Assembly: GCA_013399305.1 (NCBI GenBank)
Contig: VXAI01000013.1
Span: 5,084,846 to 5,148,845, forward strand
DNA from: Rostratula benghalensis
Lineage: Eukaryota > Chordata > Aves > Charadriiformes > Rostratulidae
Reading direction: 5' to 3'
DNA: 64,000 nt
Part shown: piece after piece, positions 40,201-52,200 of the stretch
How positions within the stretch are numbered: the first letter of the stretch is position 1
How the letters are laid out: every line of letters starts with the position of its first letter
Notes under the pieces: model-generated
Databases searched by the model: none
What the model saw: only the letters and a program-made list of their open reading frames with translations
What the model was told of the DNA's origin: nothing
Made by a program: the position numbers and the translations under genes

Positions 40201-43200
40201 CATTTGCCCAAGTCAAAGCTGATTTGCTGCTGTTATGTGTGGGGGTTTTTTTNNNNNNNNNNNNNNNNNNNNNNNNNNNNNNNNNNNNNNNNNNNNNNNN
40301 NNNNNNNNNNNNNNNNNNNNNNNNNNNTAAAATTTGTGTGTATTCTAATGTGCCTTCTCAATCACAGGGGTAACAGTCTGGTAGTTTTGGTACTTTTCTG
40401 TTTTAATGGGACTCTTACTTCCACACCTCCCAAAATATGTTTCATTTCATACAATGGCAATGCCACCTGACATGCTTTCAGTTAAAATAAGTACTCCATG
40501 TGATCACTTAGTAGCCTTTTATACCATTCAGGGCTTGCTAGGAGACTTTTCCAAGAGTCTTATGGAAAGCTTGTGTGGTTGGAAGGTAGCAAGAATAGCA
40601 CTTCTGGCTCACTAAACTGTGTCTTGGTGAGGAGCCTAGTACAGACACTACTGTCTAACAGCTGCAGGAAGAGGCAGCAGCATCCTGCTCTTCCTCACTC
40701 GGCATGAAATGCACTCGTGATACAGACAACTTCTGAGTAAGTGCATCTGGAGTTCCAGAGAGGTGAAAGTTTGGCTCCAGCTAGAGAATGTACAGCAGCT
40801 TGCAAACATACACAGTGCCTAATAGAAAATAGAATGAGGGAGAAAGGCAAGGAAAGAATTATTGATGTGGTGGTGTTTTAATCTTTTCAGTATCAAGCTG
40901 GTTTTCACCAAGCTCAATTCTGCTTTTATTTATGTATTTTTAAATTCAAATTCTTAACCTTAGGTTAGGAAGAAGGTAGTATAATCAGTTGATTTCTCTG
41001 GTAGGCTTACTTAAATAATCTCTTTATTTACTTCTTTACCAATGCCAAATAGTTCCCCAGCTAAGCAAGTTTCTCTTCTCTTTCTTTTAAGTGTAGGTTG
41101 TTCTCGCTTTGGGTATTCTTGCACATTGGTACCATTAGTTTTTATTTTTATTATCTTGCCTTAGAAGTGTTAATGTGTGTACACACACGTTTCCTCTCTG
41201 CATTCTGAGCAGTCAGCTATAAAAGGGCAGCAGAGTTCTTAACTGCCTTTCTGAAGTAGGAGCCTTCTTGAGGGTTGGAGCTCTGTTAGCCCTCTCTGAA
41301 GCTGTCTTTTTCTTCCACAACCTTTTAGCTCCTGATGCCCTTCCTAATGCACTTCATAAGCTTCAAGCTGTGTATTTTATATGGAGAGCTGCTTTGGGGT
41401 GTTTGGGGGTTTTTTTGATGATGTTGTTGGGTTTTCTTTTGTTTGTTTGGTTGGGTTTTTTTGTACTTTTTGGTCACAGCTTTTGGGTTTGCTGCTTGGG
41501 AGGCAGCAGCATCTCTGAAGTGCTCAGTTTGCATCAGTTTAAAGTCTCAGCAGAGATCATTCTTATTTCCAGGAATACTTAGTAAAAGGAGCTGTGTTTT
41601 TTGGACATAGGCAGATGGTGAAGTTGATCTGGTTTGGATCAGTAGGCATCTCCATTTTCAAAAAAAAAAAAAAAAAAGTCCACCACTCTCCAGTCAGATC
41701 ACAGATCATCTGCACTTCAGAACAGGAATTCATATTTTCTAGTCAGCAGTGGGAACCACAGAAAACCAGATCTGGTATCTTTGGGCCACAAATTAAGCTT
41801 TTATGTACCCAGCAAAAATTACTGGAAGTGTTTAAAATGTCTTGCTTTGTTTTCCACTATCTCTTCTCTTGAACTCTTTCTTCTAATGAAAATTGTAGTG
41901 GATTCCCATGATTTGGCCTAGGGTCACTTAACACTTGCTATGAATACCTCCTGCTTTTGCCAACTTCTCATCCTGTGCCAAATGACTTGCAGTCAGTCCT
42001 GCACTCTCCTTTGCTGTCGCTGACTCGTTGAATAAAACTCTAATTGTGTTCCAAAAGTTGAGTTTGGGTTTGAGTGTTGTTTATTTTTTTCCTTTTTTTT
42101 TTTTTTTTTGGCAACACAACAACAGCAGTTTCTTAAACTGAATATTCTAGGAAGAGGAAGCACAGTCTTTGGCAAAAAAGCTGCTTATTTTTATTTTTTT
42201 AATCTTCTCCCCTCAGCCATGATACCATTTGTTAAGACACCCTTGCAGAGGTTCTTCACCTCTGTGCCTAAAGCTGACCTGCTCTGAGCTAAGAGGCAGC
42301 TATCTGTCTATAGAAGGCTTGCTCAGCCAAAGCTGATTCTCAAGGGGTTTTGGTCACCTTCTTCTGAGCGTTTGATGACCTTGACAGGTTCTTTATTCCT
42401 ACATTGAAGATTGGCTGACTGATTGGAGGCTGCTGTGCCTTGCATGCTTAGGATTGTGCATTTGTTTTAAATATTGCTAGGACAAGGTCAACACTATCTG
42501 TGGGCATCCCTTCTCCCCTTTATGTTTGTGTCTGGAAAAATATAGTAGGTTAATAGCTTTATTGGGACTTGCTTAAAAGTGAAAGATCTGTTACAAATTC
42601 TTGTTACAACACCCTTTGGGGTTCCTGTTAGATTTCAGATATTCCAAATCTGAAAGGGAGGGATGTACAGCCTTCCTTGTAGAGCCATATATTTTGGTGT
42701 GGTGAGGTGACAAACTGCTTGCCTGTGTGGCTACTGCTGCTTAAGTGTGTGTGTGGTGTGGGGGGGGAGGCAGCGTACACAAACAGCACAACTGTGTGTT
42801 GGGGGTTTTGAAGGACAGTTGCTGGGTAGGCAAATATTTTTGTTTGGGTTGTAGGTTTAGTGTATATGGGGGATAGTAATTAATAGTGAGGGAATTCTCA
42901 TTTAAAGAAGAATTTACTGTTACAGGCTGAGAATACTGAGGTGCAAAATGTTTATAGCTATGTTTTAAATCATCAAACGAAATTCTTCATGGTCTGTGAA
43001 ACGGGCTGTCATTGTGGATAGAATATCAGATTAGTACTAAGGAGATTCTGGTTCTGTTCTGTGTTATTTGTTTACCTGTTGGATAACATAGGTGAAGTGT
43101 CTTGCCCCTCTGTGTCCTATTTTCTTTGCATAAAATAAAAAATAATTACAATAGACTTTAGATTCTGTGGGAGAACAATACTCTATAAAAGTGCTAATTA

Positions 43201-46200
43201 TGTTTTGAGTAGAAATGAAGGAACAGTCTCATTTAGTGGAAATCAAAAAGCATAATGTTTCAAAAAGCTTGCTTTCGTAGGTTGTACCAAAACCAGCCAC
43301 TATTTGAATATCTCCCCTTGCTTTGGAGTCAAAATGTCTGAACCAACTCTACCTATTTCCTTATGTTCCTACTCAGTTTTCTTACTTGAAGTAGGTGCTT
43401 ATTATCTAAGATTGGGGTGTTACTGTTCTGTAATGCTTTGTTTCAACTGCACAAGTAGTTTTTAAGGATATTAATAGATTCTGAAGTTGGAGTTGAAGAA
43501 AGCTTCACTACAGACTAAAATTTAGAATGAATTTTTCCGTAATACCTTTGAATAAATGGCTCTTTTTCTTTTCCAACAGAAAAAAGGCGAGACCCACCAA
43601 ATGGTAAGCTTTTTACATGAATCACTGCTTTTTATTTTTTCCTCTTGATGTTGTTTACTGTTTATGCATAGCTTTGTTTTGGACTTGTTCAGGATAGTTA
43701 CGTAGTGGAGAAAAAAGTGGTAAACTTTTATTCTGCAGGCTAGTATATTTGTTTTGTTTCTGTTCTTTGCTATTTATTTAGTTGTAGCTTGAAAGACTTG
43801 TGGCTTAGCTGGCATTTGTAAAGAATGTTTTTGGAGCAACATGTTTCATTGCAAATAGGGCAGAGGCCCTTCAGCTTAAACTGGGGAGAAAACTTTACCT
43901 TACATTTGCTGCTTGATCTTGAGACTATGCATATGTAGGATCACTATACAGAAATGAATGCTGAAATTAATTGTTAACTTATTTGTCTAAAAGCAGGCAT
44001 AATCATGACAGATTCCACAAAACTTCCATAAAACTGCAATTTCACTGTATCTGGCTAACTGTGTAATATATGACATATGACCAAGTGACTGTTTTTATCA
44101 GTATTAACCTTTTTTTTTTTTTGCAAGAAGGATTATTTGAATCTACTTGCCTCTCGGGAATACATCTTGCTGGCATTAAGATACAAGTTCCTCAGGAGAA
44201 TTATTAAATTGATGGAAGGAATCAAAATGGTGTATCAATTTGATCCAAAAACTTTTTACCATCTATTGTAAAATCAAGTGAAAAATGCACATCAATGAAC
44301 ATCAAGTTTGGAGTCTTTGCAACAAAGGTTTGAATTCACACTGAAGTTGAAAAGGGATTTCTCCTGGGGTATTTCTATTGGTGATCCAGATTGTAGGTCA
44401 TATCACCATATCTGTCTGCTGTTTGAGCAAGGGTATGGTCAACTGATCATCTGAGGTCCCCTTGTGACCTGAGGAGGTAGTCTTAAATTTATACTAACCA
44501 AGACATCCAAGCATCTCAGTAGGTCACCAAAACAGGTAATCCTGAATTATGGGAACAACTGATAGCTTTTCTATCTAAATAAAGCCCACCCCCTCTGTGG
44601 AATACTTCTCAAAAAATACTTTCTTTTTCTTAAGCATGAAGTTTTGAGCAAATTCAGGCAATCATGAATTCAGACCCAGACATTTTTAATATCAGTTCCT
44701 TCAACTGGATTGTTCAGTTTTGAACCAATCAAAGTAATACCACCCAGGATTCTTTCCAGCTTTTCTGAGCTTTGTGAGGGTTTGAACTGTTCTGCCTCAA
44801 GTGACATTTACTTCTGCTCACCTAAACAGTCCATGCCCGATAGCAGTATCTGCTGAGCAGATGAGGAAGGGAAACAGCAGTGGTGACTGTGTAGTGCCAC
44901 CTACCACAAAAACTTTAGCCATTGTCTCCACTGTAAATGCTACCAACAATAACACAATTTGTCTAGTTTGCTGTCTGTGATTGGAATAAGATTTAAGAAA
45001 ACTAAACCTGTAAAATCTAAGCTGGTAAAGCTTTTGTGCTCAATAGGGCCCATAATTCATCCTGTAAGACCTCAGGCAACATTTTTTGAGAAAAATACTA
45101 GCATACTAAATTTACATTCTTTGGTCCTATGCCTTTATCCTGAATATTCTAAGACATAGGTTTATGCCCAGTGTTTCAGGTTTATAATCACAAGTCAAAG
45201 CTCTGAGCATCTCTCCTTTTTAGTAAACCTGAGACATCCAAGTACTCTTTCACATCCTTTCAACCGTTTTCCTCTTCTGATTCCATCACATTCTATAATG
45301 CCTGGCTTCTCTGCTGGCGAAGAGTTAAGTGTGGTCACACTTCTGTAGTCACAGGGAGGCATGGTCAGGTTATAGCCTCGGGTGATTATACTGTATACAG
45401 ACCCTGCATTTCAATATTTGCAATCCAGACTAGTGCAGATATATAGTAGCAGCATGAAACTGGGGAAAACTGCTCTAGGATCAGCTTTTTGTTTGTTTGT
45501 TTTACTCTCTACATGCAGTGAAAATTTTATTGGTGAAAAAAGAAACGGAACACCTGCTTTTTGTGTACTGGCTATCAATGCATAATTACCTTTAAAACTG
45601 AAAAACAAGAACAGTCACATTTCTGTACTCACATGATCCATGCTTGAAATACTGTGGGGAATTTTGTTCTAGTGGGGCTTGTTTGTCTGGATTCTCTGCA
45701 TGTGTTGAAGCTGCGTGGAAAAAGCATCTGTCTTCCTGTATGATGTTTTCAGTGGTACGGATTTAAGACTTTTTTTTTTTTTGGTAGAATTGCAGGATTA
45801 AAATCAAATAGGCATTAACAGTTATGTAAAATGTATTAGTCTGTAATTTCCTGGGATTTATGTTCTAGTTATTTGTAACAGCTGCGTCTCTTCGTGCAAA
45901 TAAAGAAGAGTTACCATGGTTGAACTGACCTCTTAGTAGAGTTCTGGATGAAAGAAGGATTAGTCAGAGAATTAGGTTTTGAGGGAATCTTTAAGAACCA
46001 CGTAGCAGAATTTTGTTTCAGATGGTAACTAGAACAGCTTGCATTTACTGTAGGGCTCTCTCGTCTGGGATAGATGCCTAGAGAGGTTCTAAGTAAAATA
46101 CAGAGAATTTCACAGAATTAACATTTGAGAATGTTCTGTACTACATTTTCTGGAGCACCTTCTGAAGATATCACAAGTATTGATAATAGTGGATGCTTAA

Positions 46201-49200
46201 GGCCACTGTACTGTCAGGTACTTCCCCACGATGAGCTCTATATGCCTCTCTCACCCTCGTTTATTGAGCTGTCTACACCTGATGGGGAAGGTGCATGTGT
46301 TATGATGGGAAAAATTTTGCTGGATATCAATATGGCAGTTCTAGAGGAGTGCTGTTCTTTCCAAGGTTCTTTTATCCCTCGTGGACACCTAAGGTCTAAA
46401 CCTGACGGTAAGGAAAAAATTTCATCTTTAAGAGTTCACTATGATCTCTGGTATGAAAGTTAGTAGTATCAAAAGTATTTGTACCAGGCTGTCAGTCCTT
46501 AATTTCAGCTCAGCTGATTAAAACTCAGTTTGCAAATGGCTGCTGCTTTACATGGTTAAAGCCATGTATGGTTATTTTAAGATTTTACATGCAAGAACGT
46601 ATAATTTCAAATACTGTTAGGAATTGTGGGAAGATTATCCTAGAAGTGCTAAGGTACGGGGTTCTTTTTGAACTTCAGTATAGCTTTTGAAACTACAAAT
46701 ATCACTGTAATGTGTCATTCTAATTGTAAGAAAATCTAAGAGGTGATTTAAAGTGATAGTGAACTCCTACAGTGATTTTGAATCTTGGTGAAATTAGGAC
46801 TGTAACTTTCAATTTATCCTGAAGATTTGCTGTTCTCCACTTCTTTTGGGTTGATGATATTTGGCAATTGGTGAATTAATGCTAACCTCAGGTGTAACTT
46901 TAAGAGTACAAATTGTTTAGTTGCATGGGGTCAATTTGTTTTTTGGTATTCTCAAAGGACAGTTGCCTAGATGTAAGTCAAGATTAAGTCTAGATTTCTA
47001 AGTCAAAGCATTTCTGTTTAGCAGAAAATGCTTTAGAAATTCTTCCTGCAGTTTCAATGTGGCTTTACATCTTGTCCTTTAAGATTCTTACAGAAAAGTA
47101 GGAGTTGTCATGGGGTTTTAGATTAGTTTTGTCTAGCCCAGTGTCCTGTTTCTGTTCTTGCTTCTCGTTCTGGCCAGTGCTGGGTGCTTCCCACTGAGAA
47201 GTTAACATAGCTGATATTTGGAGTTTATCTATTGTATTGTCTCCTCCTTTCTGATTTGTGCTTTAGACTGTGAAACCTAAGGCTTGTTGGCCTTTTCAGA
47301 ACACTTGGGAGATTTTGAATTATCCCTATAAAATGCAGTTACAAAAAAATAATGTCAAAAATAGGTTCAGATTTATCAAAGTCTAACTAGACACTATTGT
47401 CATCTGCCCAGTAATACAGGATGCTTGAGTTGTCTTTTAATTGATTTGCTAACCACTGGGTAGTAAATCACAGCAGACAGGAGAATGCTTTTTAAAGTAT
47501 TTTTTGCCAAACTGGTCCTAAATTAGCTGCTTAGTTTCTGTTTTGGAAGAATGAGATCACTTAACCTTTTTGCAGTTTTCTTTTATTAAAAGTGTATGTG
47601 TGTGTGTATATATATATGAAAACTGTATAAGCTGCTTCTTAGTATTTAAATACTACTAGCACTTACTTGCATCAAGGGTTTTCGTCTCTCAGAACTGAAA
47701 AAGTGTAAGTGTAAAACATGCTAGGTGTACATTTTTGCTTGTATTACGCAAGTAATATAATACTAAAATGCTAAAATTGGGAAGAGTATAATTCAGATGC
47801 ATTTTAAATAACAAAGGTAGTGATTCAGAATTGTTTATAATGAAGAACAAAGTTTGAGAACATAATTCACAATGTGAGAGTTTAATTTCTATCTCTGTTT
47901 TCACTGTTGCTGCTCTTCAAGCTTTGTTTCTAATCTGGGACTTTTGCAAAGCTGTCAAAAGAGTAAGAAATAACAAATCCTGAAGTTCCACAGATACTGT
48001 CATATAGTTGAAGACAACAGTGTGTCCGGAGCAGCCTTCTGAAGTTCTTGTGATGTTCTACCTCTGTGTGTGATAGCAGAAAGTGTTCCTACTTGGGGCT
48101 TCTTAAGCAAAGGTTCTCTCTCCTATGAGACCAGTTTACTGAGCTGCCAGGGTAATTGCATGCTGGGTGTTACTGTTTGTGCCACTCACTTCTGTAATCT
48201 CACCTAGGATTATAGACAAGTCTATGCCAAACCTTAATTTGTCTTTTTCCATGCACATGAAAGCTCTTTAGTTTAGAATTGCTTTCTTTGCAAAATCTGC
48301 AAAAATCAGATTGTAGTTTGCCATTGCTCTGCTCTGGCAATGCGGTTTATGGGGTGTTTTTTCTTCAGCAAATAACTTAGTTTCTGTTTCTGACATCCAG
48401 AACCCAGCCAGATGTGTGTGGCACAGAGGACTATGGCTACACTATAAGTATTTTGCCACTTAATAAAAGAAAATTTAAAAAAATATTGTATATTAAATAT
48501 GGCTTTGTTGAAACACAGTAGTAAAAATCCTGTACCTTACCTTCACAGGCCCAAATCTACCTATGGCAACTGTTGATATCAAAAACCCAGAAATTACAAC
48601 TAACAGATTTTATACTCCACAAGTCAACAATATTTCATATACCAAAGAAAAGAAGAAAGGAAAAACTAAAAAGAGAAGATTGACAAAGGCAGATATTGGA
48701 ACCCCATCTAATTTCCAGTAAGGACTCTTTTGAGTTTGTGTTTTATCTTTGGTGGGGTTTTGGTTTGTTTGGGTTTTTGTGTGTGTCAGTTACACTTGGG
48801 AACACTCAAGAGTTAAATGTGTGGCTGTTGTGTGTATCCTGAAGCACACTGAATGCCAGCTGGAATGCTTTGGGGTTTAAAAGCAAATTGGTTTATACAC
48901 AGGTGAGGGGTTTACTGCATCTATAAAGATAAAGTAACTTACTATCCTAAAATAGTTGAGAAAACAATTTAGCTGCATAAAAATGTTTTATTGAAGTGGT
49001 CAGCTCAGTATAGACTTGCGTTTAGCCTCAACAGTCACCTCTTCAACACTGTTATTCTTACAGCTGTGCCTGCTAAACTGTGCCTTGTCACACAAAATAC
49101 ACAAGCTGGTCCTGACTTGTCATAACAGCAGAAGTGACACAGCCATATTTTTAGCTCTGGCTTTCTGTTTACAAACTTACTTGTTCCTGGTATATAAGCT

Positions 49201-52200
49201 TGTACCCATATCTTGTGGTGAAAATGCATGCATGTATACTCCTCTTAGGAATGGGTTGGGTTTTTTCTTCTGTATGGTCAGTCTTTTAGAATAGTTATGA
49301 TGTATCATTTGAAGCTTCCTTTTCATGAAACTTGAGTTTGGTCAGTTTACTGAATTAACTCTTGTTATCCCAAACTATAATTTGGTGGGTTTATCTTCTG
49401 CTGTTAAAAATAAGTGTACTTAATTTGCTAAAGCAGCAGGAATTTAAAGAGCTTGAATGAGTTACTGGAAAGGTAAGCTTCTGTAAAGTATTAAGCAAAC
49501 CAGCACGGGGTTTACACGCCAAGTGAATGTCTTGTTCTTTTGAACCATTATTTTGCATTGCTTCCACTGATGTGCCTTCCCAGAATAAAACTCCATAAAA
49601 GCAATGCTGCTGTTACCAGTTACAGTAACTGCACAGTGCTTTGAGAGTGTGCTCTGTAGAATGGGGTGTTGGACAGAAAGTAAAAGGAGGGATGGGCTAA
49701 TTGCTTCCCTGACCAGACCACATTAAGACAGTTCAGGCATCAACCACGTTCTTTCTGATCTGCCTGTCAGTGAAGTGCTGCATCTATTAATGTCACTTGA
49801 ACTGAAAAATGCAAAAAAGGAGGAAGAGTGAAAGAAAGAAACTTGAATAGTGGTTGGTAGCTGGTCACTGTTGTAGTTCTACAGATGCAGGCTTCAGCAT
49901 ATGTAGACAAAATTGCAAATAATAATTTGCAATAGCGTGGTTTACCTCTGATCAGAGTTTGCAGAAGTTGTACAGCAGTGCAGAGATAAAATGAATCTGA
50001 AACTGTTTATAACATCTGTTAGGGTCTGACTGTTGCAAAACAGTATATACATTTATAAAATATTAAAGGAGACCCAGAGAAGCTGAGAATAAGATGATAA
50101 AATATTTAATGAAGCTCAAATGAAAGATAAGTTCCCGTATCATTAAATGTAACATTAAAATTTAAATTTAATCGTTCCTAAAGAAGATGGAAAGTGTGTT
50201 TTGTTCAGCTTAAGGATTAGTTAAGTTTCCTGTAGAGTGCAGCTAAATGTCATCGTGCTGTGTAAGATACTTTCATTGCTGGGTTAGTGCAAACATACGG
50301 GAATTGGTGTTGAGTATTCATAGGCAAATATGCCAGCAGGATAACTTGTGTGGAACTTAAGCTGTGAGACTAGAGAAGACCAACACTGTCACTGTGTGTT
50401 TGCCACTGTATGCAAGATCAAAGTTGCAGTCAGTAGATGCAGTTTTTAAATCCGCCATCTGTCTAACAGAAGGCACTTTCAGCATTCTGAGGGGAAAAAA
50501 CCCCCAACTGTACTTTATAGTAGTATAACTTATTACTATACACGTTACTTTAAATAACATAAGAGTAGCAGTCACCTGGTAAGTATGCATTTTCATTGAC
50601 AAGAACTCTGAAAACAATGTGTTACAGTCAATGTGTACAAGTAACTTTTACTCTAAAAGATGAAAAATACATGAGAAATAATGCTAAAACTAATCCATAT
50701 AAACTTTAATTTCAATAAAGTACACTAATCTCCAAATCATATGCTCACAACCTCTTTAAAGGGCATCATGAATTGCAGGGGTATGTGGAGGTACACGGGT
50801 AAGGCTGTCTTTGCTGGTAAACTTCTGTCAACTTCTCTATGCCAGTGAATACAGTGCAATTGGGCACGAGACTTGTGTGTTAGGAAACATGACAAATTTA
50901 TGACAAAGAAGCCATAGCTTAACAATCTTCTGTAATCAATAAATCACCCCATATTTTGGTAGTGAAAGGTATTTAAATACTTAAGCAAAACAGAGGGCTT
51001 CCCTTTTTTAGTCTTTTCTGTAACATAATTTTAAAAACAGAATTCTTCTTGCCCCTCAAACTCAGTAGCTCGCTAATCATAGTAATTCTGAGACCAAAAT
51101 TGATCATTGAGCTTCAGTAATCTTATTAAGGAAGAAAATTTGTGCTGTTAGTGATACTAACAAATGCAAGCAAGGATATAAAGTCTGTTGTGCAAGGCCT
51201 TGCAAAGCAGTCCTTGTAATTTGGCAAGCTTAGTCTAGACTGTGTTGGCTGCTAACAGCTCACCTGGTATTTTTAGCTGATTTCAGCATCACATAAAATA
51301 ATACTGTAGTAGCCACGTGAAACGGCTACTAGAAGTCTAGGAAAAAGAAGGAAGTGAATGGGAGAAGGGTGAGAACAAAGAGGTGGTACAAAGAGGAGAA
51401 CAAAGATGGTAGGGAGGAGGAGGTTCTCAAGCTGCATCACACTCAAGACCTTGGCAGTAGCTTGTCCAGTTGTGGCCAAACTTCATCTCCCTTGGATCTC
51501 TGTGCAGTCCTTCTATCACCAGCCATAGGCACCACAGGGTGGCAGGGAGCCTTCATGTTTTGCCACAGACCATAATCTAAGGGGGCAAAATAACTTCTGG
51601 ACTTGGGCTTTTTAACACGAGACAACAAGTGGGAATAAAGGAAGCTTTTACTATTTTGTTCTCGAGCTGGGCACTGAGAAGTAAGAGATCTTTAATGTCT
51701 TCTAGGCCTGGAGGTAGAACCTGGTAGTAATACTAGTTTTCTTGGTGTCCTGTTATTTTAGTTAGGTCTTTTTTTTTATGCTGATTAAATAGACTTTTCT
51801 TTTTTCTTTTTTTAGACACATTGGACACGTTGGTTGGGATCCAAACACAGGTTTTGATGTAAGTAATTTAGTAAGTTATCCAAGCCACTGAATAATTAAA
51901 AGCTTTAGAAGCTTTTTTCATGTAAATTGTGAAGACTGGCATTAAATAAACTTAACATCAAAATAGTTACAAACTGTGATTTTATAATATGATTCAAGCA
52001 GAGAGATGTTGGAGCAGAAGGGGAATATGAGAGATCCAGGATTGAGGGGAAAGCATGCAAAGCCTTAAGTCTTTGTGCAAGGTGCTTAGCTCTCCTAACA
52101 TTGTCCTTTCTGACTGAACAGTGTAACCCAGAAGTGTGTCCTTTGCTTTGCTCTTCCTTTTAACTACATGCTTTGTGGTTGTTTTTTTCCCCCCAATACA

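Larger units (their letters stand above)
38520..43579 (+). other. WASL: WASL intron 4
   Basis: 5.1 kb, GTAAAT to ttttccaacag. It contains an assembly gap (40253-40327), an A18 run (41660-41677), a T17 run (42093-42109), several G-run/T-run blocks (39860, 41400, 41455) and a MIR-like remnant near 43030-43205. No gene seen. Confidence 0.88.

Noticed and set aside
46125..46463. 112-codon + strand ORF in WASL intron 5
   Set aside because: No family recognised, and a single open frame of this length is expected by chance in 5 kb. It is not in frame with neighbouring exons through usable splice sites.
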